Positions 22,501-31,236 of a DNA stretch of 64,000 nt are shown in pieces. The position numbers were made by a program, and so were the translations under genes. Source of the DNA: Minwuiaceae bacterium (GTDB lineage Bacteria > Pseudomonadota > Alphaproteobacteria > Minwuiales > Minwuiaceae); the NCBI GenBank assembly GCA_028278525.1, contig JANQEE010000006.1, positions 1 to 64,000 of the forward strand. Direction: 5' to 3'. Within the stretch, counting starts at the first letter, position 1; every line of letters starts with the position of its first letter. Under the pieces are notes generated by a model, which did not search any database, was not told where the DNA came from, and saw only the letters and a program-made list of their open reading frames with translations.

Positions 22501-24110
22501 TTGGTGACTTGGCTGAACTGCTGCCGGAAGAAATGCTGCAGGCCGCGATAGTGGTCCGACAGGACCGCCAACGGCGTGTCGTCGCCCATGGACCCGACCG
22601 GTTCCTTGGCGTCCTCGACCATCGGATGCAGGATGACCTCCAGGTCCTCCATGGTCACACCGGTCGCCAACTGGCGCTGTCGGAGCTCGTCCCGTTCGAA
22701 CAGGGTAGGTTCCCGCGGCGTCGGCACGACGTCCGACAGCCGGACCATGTTCTTGACCCAGGCCTCGTAGTCCTGCTCCGCGGCCAGTTTGTCCTTGATT
22801 TCGCGGTCGTGGTAAATCCGCCCTTCCTTCAGGTCGACGGCCAGTATCTGGCCGGGCCCCAGACGGCCTTTTTCCATCACGGTCACTTCGTCGACCGGGA
22901 CCATGCCGGTCTCCGACCCCGCGATCACAAGGCCGTCGCCGGTCAACGTATAGCGCAGCGGCCTGAGACCGTTGCGGTCCATGCCGGCGATGACCCAGCG
23001 CCCGTCGTAGGCGGCCACCGCCGCCGGCCCGTCCCACGGCTCCATCACGGAGTTGCAATAGCTGTAAAGCGCGCGATGGCTTTCCGGCATCGTGGTCTTG
23101 TTCGACCAGGATTCCGGAATCAGCAGGGTTTTGACCATCGGCGCGGACCGCCCGGCCCGGACCAGTACTTCGAACACGGCATCCAGCGCCGCGGAGTCGG
23201 ACGAACCCGCCTGGACGACGGGCTTCACGTCGTCACTGTGGTCGCCGAACGCGGTCGACACCATGCGGATCTCGTGGCTCTTCATCCAGTTGACGTTGCC
23301 GCGCTGGGTATTGATTTCGCCGTTATGGGCCAGCATGCGGAACGGTTGCGCCAGACGCCAGGTCGGGAATGTGTTGGTCGAGTAGCGCTGGTGATAGATG
23401 GCGAAGTTCGAAATGAAGCGTTCATCCAGCAGGTCGGGATAGAACTCTGACAACTGCTCGGCCAGGAACATGCCCTTGTAAATCACCGAGCGGCAGGACA
23501 GCGAGCAGATGTAGAAGTCGGTGATCTGTTCGGCCAGCGCCCGCCGTTCGATGCGCCGCCGGATGACGAACAGGTCCCGCTCGAAATGATCGTCGTCGGC
23601 GCCGTGCCGATTTTCGATCATGATCTGCTCGATCTCCGGCCGGGTCGCGTTGGCCTTCTCGCCGACGATGCTGACGTCGACGGGAACCTGACGCCAACCG
23701 TAGATGTAGTAGCCGAAATTCAGGATCTCGCTTTCCACGATGGTCCGGCAGGTTTCCTGGGCGGCGAAGTCGGTTTTCGGCAGGAAAACCATACCGACCG
23801 CGATACGCCCCTCTGACGGCACGTGGCCGGTATGGGCGACATGTTCCTTGAAGAAGTCCTGCGGGATCTGGACATGGATGCCGGCGCCGTCGCCGGTCTT
23901 GCCGTCGGCATCGACCGCGCCGCGATGCCAAACGGCTTTCAGCGCCTTGATGCCCGCTTCGACGACGGAGCGCCGGGGCGAGCCGTCCTGGGACGCGACG
24001 AAACCGACGCCGCAGGCGTCGTGCTCGCTTGCCGGGTCGTACATGCCGTGCTCGGCCAGCCGTTCCGCGTTGGCCCGCCATTCGTCGATGAATTTCGATT
24101 GTTCCGTCAT
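19584..24110 (-). CDS. gltB: Glutamate synthase (NADPH) large subunit
   Basis: GltB converts 2-oxoglutarate and glutamine to glutamate. The protein is 1508 residues, as expected. A short propeptide (about 32 residues) precedes the catalytic Cys of the class II glutaminase domain in HDACGVGFV. Next come the central domain and the FMN-binding synthase domain, with the 3Fe-4S cysteines in GCILVRQCHSNTCPVGICTQ. The C-terminal beta-helix carries the repeated GG-x-A/V pattern. The ATG at 24110 was chosen because GAAGGA precedes it; an in-frame TTG lies six codons upstream. It is 14 bases downstream of gltD. Confidence 0.97.
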   Translation of the reverse strand: MTEQSKFIDEWRANAERLAEHGMYDPASEHDACGVGFVASQDGSPRRSVVEAGIKALKAVWHRGAVDADGKTGDGAGIHVQIPQDFFKEHVAHTGHVPSEGRIAVGMVFLPKTDFAAQETCRTIVESEILNFGYYIYGWRQVPVDVSIVGEKANATRPEIEQIMIENRHGADDDHFERDLFVIRRRIERRALAEQITDFYICSLSCRSVIYKGMFLAEQLSEFYPDLLDERFISNFAIYHQRYSTNTFPTWRLAQPFRMLAHNGEINTQRGNVNWMKSHEIRMVSTAFGDHSDDVKPVVQAGSSDSAALDAVFEVLVRAGRSAPMVKTLLIPESWSNKTTMPESHRALYSYCNSVMEPWDGPAAVAAYDGRWVIAGMDRNGLRPLRYTLTGDGLVIAGSETGMVPVDEVTVMEKGRLGPGQILAVDLKEGRIYHDREIKDKLAAEQDYEAWVKNMVRLSDVVPTPREPTLFERDELRQRQLATGVTMEDLEVILHPMVEDAKEPVGSMGDDTPLAVLSDHYRGLQHFFRQQFSQVTNPPIDSLRERRVMSLKTRLGNLKNVLDEDPSQTSLLLLESPVLTTGEFLALQKHLGDSAATIDCTFATDGGEDSLRNELHRVQREAEDAVREGCAHVILTDEAMRPDRAPMPMILAAGGVHTHLVRQGLRTFTSLNVRSAECMDVHYFAVLIGVGATTVNAYLAQEGLVDRHRRGLFGDLDLATCIDRYKESVDQGLLKVMSKMGISVISSYRGGYNFEAVGLSRSLVAEFFPGMLSRISGIGLAGIQHKILNLHQRAYEADVIALPIGGLYKLRKGGEVHAFEGSLIHTLQTAVERESYSTYKTYSNGMGQLPPINLRDLIDFRPDRPAVSLDEVESITEIRKRFVTPGMSLGALGPEAHETLTVAMNRIGAKSDSGEGGEGPERFRPRPNGDNPNSPIKQIASGRFGVTAEYLNNCRELEIKIAQGAKPGEGGQLPGFKVTEEIGRLRHATPGVTLISPPPHHDIYSIEDLAQLIYDLKQINPDAQVCVKLVAESGIGTIAAGVAKAKADVILISGHVGGTGASPQTSIKYAGVPWEMGLTETNQLLTLNRLRHRVKLRVDGGIRTGRDVVIAAMMGGEEFGIGTAALVAMGCILVRQCHSNTCPVGICTQREDLRAKFEGTPEKVVNLISFIAEEVREILATLGYRSLNEIIGRTDLLAQVSRGSSHLDDLDLNPLLTQADHGDLPRYCAIEGRNEVPETLDKQMIDDAESVFTEGVKMQLQYNIRNTHRAIGTKLSSKLVRRFGMRGLDPGHITVRLRGSAGQSLGAFAIQGLKLEVFGDANDYVGKGLSGGMVVVRPTPASPLTSNKNTVIGNTVLYGATSGKMFAAGQAGERFAVRNSGALTVVEGCGANGCEYMTGGIAVILGPVGDNFAAGMTGGMAFIYDADKTFESHVNNDNVVYQRLASGYWEGELKALVAEHAAETASAFAEQLLTDWDLEIGRFWQVCPKEMVDRIEHPLTDEGQRERA

Positions 24111-24124
24111 TGCAAATCCTTCGC

Positions 24125-25570
24125 TCAAGACGCGATCGCGAGCGTCTGGTCCTGTTCGGACTGCGCCTCGAGATACTTACCGATTGCCGCGGCCGCATCG
24201 CGTCCGTCGCGAATGGCCCAGACCACCAGGCTGGCACCGCGAACGATGTCGCCGGCGGCGAAAACGCCGTCCAGGTTGGTCATCATCGACTTGAAGTCGA
24301 TCTTCACGGTGCCCCAGCGGCTGACTTCCAATGCCGGCTCGTCGAACAGGGTAGGCAGATCTTCCGGATCGAAGCCGAGCGCCTTGATCACCAGATCCGC
24401 CGGCATGGTGTAGTCGGAGCCGTCGACCGGCCGCGGCGTCTGCCGGCCGGTCGCGTCGGGCGCACCAAGCCGCATCCGGTGGGCGCGCACGCCATCGACG
24501 ACATCGTCGCCGAGAAACGCCTTGGGCGAAGACAGCCAGACGAACTCGACGCCCTCTTCCTCGGCGTGATGAACCTCGCGCATCGATCCGGGCATGTTGG
24601 CGCGATCCCGGCGGTACAGGCATTTGACCGATTTGGCGCCCTGGCGAACGGCGGTGCGCACGCAGTCCATCGCCGTATCGCCGCCGCCGACCACGACCAC
24701 ATGCTTGCCGTCGGCGTTCAGCGTACCGTCCTCGAACAGCGGCACGGAATCGCCGAGCCCCTTGCGGTTGGATGCCGTGAGGTAATCCATCGCCTGGAAC
24801 ACGTTTTCCAGGCCGACACCCGGCGCCGTGATGTCGCGTGCCTTGTAGACGCCGGTCGCGATCAACACCGCATCGTGCTTCTCGCGCAGATCGGCGAGGG
24901 ATGCGTCTTTGCCGACCTCGAAGTTCAGGTGGTAGTCAACCTTGGCATCGGCCAGCAGCTTGGTGCGGCGTTCGACCACTTCCTTCTCAAGTTTGAAATT
25001 CGGGATGCCATAGATCATCAGGCCGCCCATGCGGTCGTAGCGGTCGTAGACCGAGACCTGGTGGCCGACGCGGCGCAGTTCCTCCGCCGCGGCAAGCCCG
25101 CCCGGGCCGCCGCCGATGATACCGACCGACTGCGGCCGTTCGATCCTCGGCTGGACTGGTTTGACCCAACCCTGTTCCCAGGCCGTGTCGGTGATGTATT
25201 TCTCGACCGAGCCGATGGTGACCGACTCGAAGCCTTTCTCGATCACGCAATTGCCTTCGCAAAGGCGGTCCTGCGGGCAGATCCGGCCGCAGATTTCGGG
25301 GAAGTTGTTGGTCGCCTGGCTGACTTCGTAGGCTTCCTCCAGCCGTCCTTCGGCGGTCAGCTTGAGCCAATCGGGGATGTTGTTGTGCACCGGGCAATGG
25401 ATCTGGCAGAACGGAATGCCGCATTGCGAACAGCGCGCCGACTGTTCGGCCGCGCGTTCGGTCTGGAACTCCTCATAGATTTCGCCCCAGTCCTTGTTGC
25501 GCAGCGCCGCATCGCGCTTGTCCGGCATGTGCTGCGGCACATCGACGAACTTCAGCATTTTTTCCGTCAT
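24125..25570 (-). CDS. gltD: Glutamate synthase (NADPH) small subunit
   Basis: GltD passes electrons from NADPH through FAD and 4Fe-4S clusters to GltB. The 481-residue protein starts MTEKMLKFVDVPQHMPDKRD. It has N-terminal cluster cysteines CSQCGIPFCQIHC and CGRICPQDRLCEGNC, an FAD-binding GGGPGGLAAAEELRRVGHQV motif read here as GxGxxG (residues about 150-170), and an NADPH-binding VVVGGGDTAMD. The start follows the conserved N-terminus. Gene order gltD-gltB on one strand implies an operon. Confidence 0.97.
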   Translation of the reverse strand: MTEKMLKFVDVPQHMPDKRDAALRNKDWGEIYEEFQTERAAEQSARCSQCGIPFCQIHCPVHNNIPDWLKLTAEGRLEEAYEVSQATNNFPEICGRICPQDRLCEGNCVIEKGFESVTIGSVEKYITDTAWEQGWVKPVQPRIERPQSVGIIGGGPGGLAAAEELRRVGHQVSVYDRYDRMGGLMIYGIPNFKLEKEVVERRTKLLADAKVDYHLNFEVGKDASLADLREKHDAVLIATGVYKARDITAPGVGLENVFQAMDYLTASNRKGLGDSVPLFEDGTLNADGKHVVVVGGGDTAMDCVRTAVRQGAKSVKCLYRRDRANMPGSMREVHHAEEEGVEFVWLSSPKAFLGDDVVDGVRAHRMRLGAPDATGRQTPRPVDGSDYTMPADLVIKALGFDPEDLPTLFDEPALEVSRWGTVKIDFKSMMTNLDGVFAAGDIVRGASLVVWAIRDGRDAAAAIGKYLEAQSEQDQTLAIAS

Positions 25571-26033
25571 GGCTTCTCCCCACGGGCCGGCACTCTGCGG
25601 TGCCGATACACCCGACCTAAACTGTTCACGCCGATCCGCGATACGCCGCATTGGGGCTGATCGTTGCGTCACCTCGCATTCACGGCCGCATTACGTTTGC
25701 GGCTCGGACCGATCTGTCGCGTGGCTGGATTGATGTTCCGGCCCGCTCGCGTCGTCAGCGAGGCGTACCCCTCTAGAATGAGACGAGTATAGGTAAAACG
25801 GTTCAGGATTTCCAGCGAAATTCGTTAAATAGGACAGAAAGACTGTCTTATAATCGGATTTGTGTGGAGCTGGTGAGTGTCAAATGGAGCTCGCGTTTCG
25901 TTTTTGTGAAAAATAGTACCGTATTGAGACTATATGCGGAAATTGGCCCGATTGCTCTCGTAGCTGTTATACCGGTCCGTACCGATTCGATATTAAGTCC
26001 TCTTAAGCCCCGTAGTTTGCCGTTCTGCACGCG
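25571..26033. other. Intergenic region between divergent gltD and uppP
   Basis: There is no gene here. The half nearest gltD is GC-rich; 25780-26010 is AT-rich and must hold promoters for both directions. A short inverted repeat GACAG-N5-CTGTC lies near 25836. No clear sigma-54 GG-N10-GC element was found for gltD. Apparent reading frames in the AT-rich half lack a ribosome-binding site and run antisense into uppP. Confidence 0.5.
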
Positions 26034-26840
26034 ATGACACTTCTGCAAATTGTCGTTCTCGCGGTGGTGCAAGGCATCACCGAATTCCTGCCGATCAGTT
26101 CGTCGGGGCATTTGATCCTGGTGCCCGAGTTGACCGACTGGCCGGATCAGGGGACCTTGATCGACGTGGCCGTGCATGTCGGCACCCTGCTGGCGGTGAT
26201 GCTGTATTTCTGGCGCGACATAGGCCTTCTGTTGCAGGGGGCGGCCAGTTTGGCGCGCGGCCGGCTCGATCGTGGGGGGCGATTGCTGCTCCTGCTGGCG
26301 GTTGGCACGGTGCCGGTCGTTCTGATCGGGTTTTGGCTTCATTCCCAGGATCTCATCGCCGGAATGCGCAGCGCGGAAGTCATCGGCTGGACGATGCTGC
26401 TGTTCGGCCTGGTGCTTTATTGGGCCGATCGTGTCGGCAATGCATCGCAGCGGATGGAGACCCTGAATTTGGGCCAGGTGGTCGTCGTCGGCCTCGCCCA
26501 GGCCCTGGCCTTAATACCCGGGACGAGCCGGTCCGGCATCTGCATCACCGCCGCGCGGTTCCTCGGCTTCGAACGGGGCGACGCGGCCCGGCTTGCCATG
26601 CTGCTGGCAATCCCGACTATCTTGGCCGCCGGACTGCTGGGCGGTGTGGAGCTTTGGAAAACCGACAGTCTTTCGTTGGGGCAGGATGCGCTGACGGCGG
26701 CCGGCCTGGCTTTCGTGACTGCCCTGATCGCGATCTGGGCAATGATGCGATGGCTGCAGCGCGCCACCTACACACCGTTCGTGATCTACCGGATCGTGCT
26801 TGGCGTCGGCCTGCTGGCCTGGGTCTACGGCTGGGCCTGA
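26034..26840 (+). CDS. uppP: Undecaprenyl-diphosphate phosphatase
   Basis: UppP (BacA) recycles the undecaprenyl lipid carrier for peptidoglycan and LPS by removing a phosphate at the membrane; excess confers bacitracin resistance. The 268-residue protein has about eight transmembrane helices and both family motifs: VVQGITEFLPISSSGHLI (residues 9-26) and PGTSRSGICITAARFLG (about 162-178), whose Glu, Ser and Arg form the active site. The length is normal. Confidence 0.96.
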   Translation: MTLLQIVVLAVVQGITEFLPISSSGHLILVPELTDWPDQGTLIDVAVHVGTLLAVMLYFWRDIGLLLQGAASLARGRLDRGGRLLLLLAVGTVPVVLIGFWLHSQDLIAGMRSAEVIGWTMLLFGLVLYWADRVGNASQRMETLNLGQVVVVGLAQALALIPGTSRSGICITAARFLGFERGDAARLAMLLAIPTILAAGLLGGVELWKTDSLSLGQDALTAAGLAFVTALIAIWAMMRWLQRATYTPFVIYRIVLGVGLLAWVYGWA

Positions 26841-26850
26841 CCGCGGCGGC

Positions 26851-27801
26851 TCAACCGAACCGCGGCGTGACCTTGGCGCCGCCGCGCCGGTAACGAAACA
26901 TGTAGGTCGGCAGGATGCCATGCACCGGCGTTGCTGCGATATCGAGATCGCCCAAGCCGGCGGCGCCTTCGCCGACGACGTTGTCCCGCTCCAGCAACTT
27001 GACCTGATCGATCGTCAGAGGCGGGACCGGCAGCAACTGAAGGAACGCCGCCTGCAGCTTCGCGACCGGGAACGGCAGGGGCAACAGCAGCCTCTTGCGG
27101 CCGGTTTCCTGCAGCACGATTTCCATAAGCTCCTTGAAGCTGTAAACCCGCGGCCCGCCCAATTCATAGATCTTGCCTGCGGTGTCCGGGCGATCCAGAA
27201 CGGCAACGACGGCATCGGCGACATCGCCGACATAGACCGGTTGGAACCGAGTCTCGCCGCCGCCGATCAGCGGCAGGGCGGGCAGTATCCGGGCCATCGC
27301 GCCGAACCGGTTGAAGAAGTCGTCCTCCGGCCCGAAGACGACCGACGGCCGGACGATCGTCGTGCCCGGAAATGCCGCACTCGCCAGCCTTTCGCCCGCT
27401 GCCTTGCTGCGGGCATATTCCGCCGGCGATTCGGGATCGGCGCCAATCGCCGACATTTGAACCAATCGCTTCGCACCGGCTTCGGCGGCGGCCTTGGCGA
27501 CGATTTCAGCGCCGCGCGCATGGATCGCATCGAAACTCTGCGCGCCGCGCTGATACAGGATGCCGACCAGATTGACGACGAAGTCGGCACCCTCCACCGC
27601 GCGGGTAACGGATGGCGGATGCCGCAGGCTTGCCTGGACCGGCGTGATCTGGCCGACGTTGCCCATCGGCTTCAGGTAAAGCGCGGCTTCCGTGTCGCGA
27701 ACCGCGACGTTTACCCGGGCCCCCCGTTCGGCGAGGCGGCGCACCAGATGCCGGCCGAGAAAACCCGATCCGCCGAATACGGTGACCAGGGAATCGCGCA
27801 T
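26851..27801 (-). CDS. Complex I NDUFA9-like NAD(P)-binding protein
   Basis: This 316-residue atypical SDR starts MRDSLVTVFGGSGFLGRHLV with a GGxGFLG nucleotide-binding loop. It then has VVNLVGILYQRGAQSFDAIH and a C-terminal segment without a classical active site. It matches the NDUFA9/ subunit-39 relatives found in alphaproteobacteria, which associate with NADH dehydrogenase in mitochondria. The bacterial role is uncertain. The start at MRDSL is set by the Rossmann strand. It ends ten bases beyond the convergent uppP stop. Confidence 0.85.
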   Translation of the reverse strand: MRDSLVTVFGGSGFLGRHLVRRLAERGARVNVAVRDTEAALYLKPMGNVGQITPVQASLRHPPSVTRAVEGADFVVNLVGILYQRGAQSFDAIHARGAEIVAKAAAEAGAKRLVQMSAIGADPESPAEYARSKAAGERLASAAFPGTTIVRPSVVFGPEDDFFNRFGAMARILPALPLIGGGETRFQPVYVGDVADAVVAVLDRPDTAGKIYELGGPRVYSFKELMEIVLQETGRKRLLLPLPFPVAKLQAAFLQLLPVPPLTIDQVKLLERDNVVGEGAAGLGDLDIAATPVHGILPTYMFRYRRGGAKVTPRFG

Positions 27802-28024
27802 CACACTTCTCCCAATTGCGTTCGGCATGGACGATGCCGAACAGTGTAGCAAAAACCCGCTGAAGCGCCGGCACTATATCGAAACAGCTTCGGCAGCCAA
27901 ACCGATTTGCACCGGGCAGCCGCCATATGCCTCGGTTGACAGGGTCGCCGGTCGGGGGTACCTCGTGATCCGCCGATAATCCGGCCGGTATTGAACCGGG
28001 CGCATTCATTGCGGGAGCTTCGTC

Positions 28025-28636
28025 CTGACCAACCATCTTCATAAAGGCGACTTGCCGGACGGGCTGGATCTTGGCGATTGCGTCGCCATCGATTCCGAGA
28101 CGATGGGGTTGCAGCCGCATCGCGACCGCCTTTGCCTGGTGCAGATGTCGTCCGGCGATGGCGACGCCCACATCGTGCAGTTCGCCAAGGGCCAATACGA
28201 TGCGCCCAACCTGAAGGCGATGCTGGCCGACCCCGCGGTGACGAAGCTGTTTCATTTCGGGCGGTTCGACATTGCCGTGCTAAAACACTATCTCGGCGTG
28301 ACCTGCGCGCCGGTCTACTGCACCAAGATCGCCTCGAAACTGGTGCGGACCTTCACCGACCGCCACGGCCTGAAAGACCTGTGCAAGGAACTTCTTGACG
28401 TGGATTTGTCGAAGCAGCAGCAGTCCTCCGACTGGGGCGCCGAGAAGCTGACCAAGGCCCAAATCGACTATGCGGCGTCAGACGTGCTGTACCTGCACCG
28501 CCTTGCTGCCAAGTTCGACGAAATGCTGGCACGCGAAGGCCGCACGGACCTGGCCGCCGCCTGCTTCCAGTTTTTGCCGGCTCGGGCCGAGCTCGACCTG
28601 GCCGGATGGCCGGAAATCGACGTTTTCGCGCACTAA
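28025..28636 (+). CDS. Ribonuclease D-like 3'-5' exonuclease
   Basis: This single-domain DEDD exonuclease (about 203 residues) has Exo I VAIDSETMGLQP, Exo II around LFHFGRFDIAVL, and Exo III YAASDVLYLHRLAAKF with the catalytic Tyr. It lacks the HRDC domains of E. coli RNase D, as alphaproteobacterial forms do. The conserved N-terminal stretch TNHLHKGDLPDGLDLGD lies upstream of the first usual start (TTG at 28052) and follows a CTG at 28025 with GGGAG eight bases before it. I therefore place the start at CTG; TTG is the alternative. Confidence 0.85.
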   Translation: MTNHLHKGDLPDGLDLGDCVAIDSETMGLQPHRDRLCLVQMSSGDGDAHIVQFAKGQYDAPNLKAMLADPAVTKLFHFGRFDIAVLKHYLGVTCAPVYCTKIASKLVRTFTDRHGLKDLCKELLDVDLSKQQQSSDWGAEKLTKAQIDYAASDVLYLHRLAAKFDEMLAREGRTDLAAACFQFLPARAELDLAGWPEIDVFAH

Positions 28637-28941
28637 TCGGGCCCCAGGGCCGCTTGGCCATTGACTGACCCCCGGTTGATCTCTATCTGCCGAGGGGACG
28701 GCGAAGCAGCCTGCCAATGTCTGTAACCTGACGGTTGAAGCTGCCCGAGGCTATGCCGACATTTGGGCTTCGTATGCGGCAGCCCGCGGCAATCGGACGC
28801 GGCCGAAAAGGCAGCATTTGCTTTTGCTTTCGTAGTTTTTAATACTTTGGCACGAATCTTGATAGAGCGCGGGCCCGTGGACAGCCGGCCGGCGCCGAAT
28901 CGCCGGCCAAAGTGACCTCTACTTTAAGGGTATCCCACGAT
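28637..28941 (+). other. Leader and promoter region of the kdsD-lpt-rpoN operon
   Basis: There is no gene in these 305 bases. The last 130 bases become AT-rich near 28815-28860 and contain the promoter candidates listed separately, followed by a GC-rich untranslated leader with short inverted repeats (GCCGGC-rich, 28880-28912). Confidence 0.5.
28818..28863 (+). promoter_or_regulatory. Overlapping sigma-70-like and sigma-54-like promoter candidates
   Basis: TTGCTT (28818-28823), a 16-base spacer and TAATAC (28840-28845) form a housekeeping-type promoter. Immediately downstream TGGCACG-AATC-TTGA (28848-28862) matches the sigma-54 consensus TGGCACG-N4-TTGC except for A instead of C in the -12 element. 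Both would drive the operon starting at kdsD (28942), which includes rpoN itself. Confidence 0.45.
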
Positions 28942-29946
28942 ATGAGCCTGAACCGGACCCTCGCCGCCGAAACGGCGGCCGATAGCGCGGACGGACAGTC
29001 GGATCTGCAACCCGGCCGCCGGGTTTTGCATATGGAGGCCGAAGCGCTGAATGCGTTGGCCGCCTCGCTGGACGGCCGGTTTGTCGCCGCGGTTGAGCAG
29101 CTGTCCCGGACAACGGGCCGCGTAATCGTCAGCGGCATGGGAAAGAGCGGCCATATCGGCCGGAAAATAGCCGCGACCATGGCCTCGACCGGAACGCCGG
29201 CCTTTTTCGTTCATCCCGGCGAAGCGAGCCATGGCGATCTCGGCATGATCACGGAGGCCGATGCGGTTCTCTGTCTCTCGAATTCCGGCGAGACGTCGGA
29301 ACTGGCGGACATCATCCACTATGCACGGCGCTTCGACATTCCGATGATCGCGATCGTCGGCCGGCCGGGCAGCACGCTGGAAGAGGCCGCGGACATCACG
29401 CTGGTGCTGCCGAAGGCGGCGGAAGCCTGCCCGATGGGCCTGGCGCCGACCACCTCGACAACCATGACGCTGGCGTTGGGCGATGCCCTGGCCGTCGCCT
29501 TGCTGGAGCGCAAGGGCTTCAACGCGGACCAATACCGCGTTTTCCACCCGGGCGGCCGTCTCGGTAGCAAGTTGATCAAGGTGGGCGAAATCATGCACCG
29601 GGACGATGCCGTCCCGCTGGTGGACGATCAGGTGACCATGGCGGATGCCCTTCTGGCGATGACCGCGTCGACCTTCGGCTGTGCCGGCGTGGTCGACAAC
29701 AACGGCAAGCTGGCCGGCATCGTTACCGACGGCGACCTGCGTCGCCATATGGGCGACGATCTGACCGCCAAACCGGTTCTCGACGTGATGACCGCCGATC
29801 CCATAACCATTACGTCGCAGGCTCTGGCCGACGAGGCGCTGGCCCTGATGCGCGCCAACAAAATCACCAGCCTGTTCGTCGTCGATGCCGGCAAGCCGGT
29901 CGGTTTCCTCAATGTGCATGACTTGATGCGTGCGGGTGTGGCATGA
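28942..29946 (+). CDS. kdsD: Arabinose-5-phosphate isomerase (KdsD/KpsF)
   Basis: KdsD makes D-arabinose 5-phosphate from ribulose 5-phosphate for KDO synthesis in LPS. The 334-residue protein has a SIS sugar-isomerase domain (VIVSGMGKSGHIGRKIAATM; LSNSGETSELADIIHYAR; EACPMGLAPTTSTTM) and two C-terminal CBS domains (from about residue 210: IMHRDDAVPLV and VMTADPITITSQA). The start at MSLNRTL has AAGGG 12 bases upstream. Its stop overlaps the lptC ATG. Confidence 0.95.
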   Translation: MSLNRTLAAETAADSADGQSDLQPGRRVLHMEAEALNALAASLDGRFVAAVEQLSRTTGRVIVSGMGKSGHIGRKIAATMASTGTPAFFVHPGEASHGDLGMITEADAVLCLSNSGETSELADIIHYARRFDIPMIAIVGRPGSTLEEAADITLVLPKAAEACPMGLAPTTSTTMTLALGDALAVALLERKGFNADQYRVFHPGGRLGSKLIKVGEIMHRDDAVPLVDDQVTMADALLAMTASTFGCAGVVDNNGKLAGIVTDGDLRRHMGDDLTAKPVLDVMTADPITITSQALADEALALMRANKITSLFVVDAGKPVGFLNVHDLMRAGVA

Positions 29947-30629
29947 CCGACAGCCCGCCGGCCGACAACGGGACGACAGGTCCGGCGGCGGGCTCTCGGC
30001 GATGGAATCCGACTCCGCGCAGTATCGATTTACCGGCGAACGGGGCGCATTTCTCGCGTTTCGTGGGCGTTATCAAATACGGCCTGATCGCCGTGGCGCT
30101 GGCCGTGGTGGTGATCGTCGTCGGCTGGCCGGAGCAGTTCGGTAACAAGGTCGATATCGGCACGCCCGTCGTCGAAGCAACCGACGACGGCCTCAATCTC
30201 AAGATGGTCAATGCACGATATGCCGGAATTGACGGGGAGAATCGTCCCTATCTGATTACGGCGGATTCCGCGGCGCAGGATCCGGCCGATACCTGGCGGG
30301 TTCTGCTCGACAAGCTTCAGGCCGACATAACTCTGCAGGACGGTACCTGGCTGACGCTCAGCGCCAGGAACGGCAATTGGCATCAGAAGCGCCAGATTCT
30401 GAATCTCGACGGTGTCATCAACATGTTTTCCGACATCGGTTACGAGATCGAGGCCGTGGACGCGCGTATCGATCTCACTCTTGGTCGGGCCGTAAGCGCC
30501 AATCCGGTGAAGGGACAAGGACCGTTCGGCCTGTTCCAGGCGCGCAACTTCGAGATCGTGGAGTTCGGCGACGTGATCCGCTTCGGTGGCGGCGTGAAGA
30601 TGACGATCTTTCCCGGCTGGAAGGGCTAG
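29943..30629 (+). CDS. lptC: LPS export ABC transporter periplasmic protein LptC
   Basis: LptC is a membrane-anchored part of the Lpt bridge that moves LPS from the inner to the outer membrane. The 228-residue protein has a proline-rich N-terminal tail, one transmembrane helix (YGLIAVALAVVVIVVGWP, residues 46-63), and a periplasmic beta-jellyroll with conserved ARYAGIDGENRPYLITADSA. The tail is longer than in E. coli LptC. It is coupled to kdsD (ATGA overlap) and followed by lptA. Confidence 0.92.
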   Translation: MTDSPPADNGTTGPAAGSRRWNPTPRSIDLPANGAHFSRFVGVIKYGLIAVALAVVVIVVGWPEQFGNKVDIGTPVVEATDDGLNLKMVNARYAGIDGENRPYLITADSAAQDPADTWRVLLDKLQADITLQDGTWLTLSARNGNWHQKRQILNLDGVINMFSDIGYEIEAVDARIDLTLGRAVSANPVKGQGPFGLFQARNFEIVEFGDVIRFGGGVKMTIFPGWKG

Positions 30630-30634
30630 CCGCG

Positions 30635-31189
30635 ATGCCGCGAACAACGAGCCTGATCCTCGGCATGGCGATGCTATCGGCTCTGACATTCGCGGGCGAC
30701 GGTCTGTCGGCACAACAGAGTGGCGACACGCGCACACGTCTGGATTCGAGCCTGCCGATTGAGATCAATGCCGACGCCCTGGAAGTCCGGCAACAGGACA
30801 ATCTCGCGGTGTTCTCCGGCAACGTCGACGCGGTGCAGGGGACGATACGGTTCCAGGCCGATCAATTGCAGGTGCATTACCGCCCACGGAGCGAAGGCGA
30901 CGATGGGATCGGCGGCGCGATCGCCCGTTTGGACGCGTTCGGCCAGGTGCGGATAACGTCGCCCAACGAAACGGCGGAGGGACAGACCGGCGTCTATGAC
31001 GTCGACAATCGACTGGTCACGCTGAACGGCGACGTCGTGCTGACCCAGGGCGATAATGTGCTCCGCGGCCAACGCCTTGTTATTAATCTTGAGAGCGGCG
31101 TAACCATGTTGGACGGCGCGGCCAACCAGGGCGGCAATGGCCGAGTAAAGGCCATCTTCGTGCCCGAGAAAAGCGAAGAGAAACAGTGA
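30635..31189 (+). CDS. lptA: LPS transport periplasmic protein LptA
   Basis: LptA forms the periplasmic filament of the Lpt bridge. The 184-residue protein has a signal peptide (MPRTTSLILGMAMLSALTFA) and an OstA-type beta-jellyroll: PIEINADALEVRQQDNLAVF, VFSGNVDAVQGTIRFQADQL and later VTLNGDVVLTQGDNVLRGQ. The C-terminus is charged (PEKSEEKQ). The start is five bases after the lptC stop. Confidence 0.94.
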   Translation: MPRTTSLILGMAMLSALTFAGDGLSAQQSGDTRTRLDSSLPIEINADALEVRQQDNLAVFSGNVDAVQGTIRFQADQLQVHYRPRSEGDDGIGGAIARLDAFGQVRITSPNETAEGQTGVYDVDNRLVTLNGDVVLTQGDNVLRGQRLVINLESGVTMLDGAANQGGNGRVKAIFVPEKSEEKQ

Positions 31190-31236
31190 ACAAAAGGCCT
31201 AAGTAACGGTCTTTACATATAATTTTAAGAACTGGG

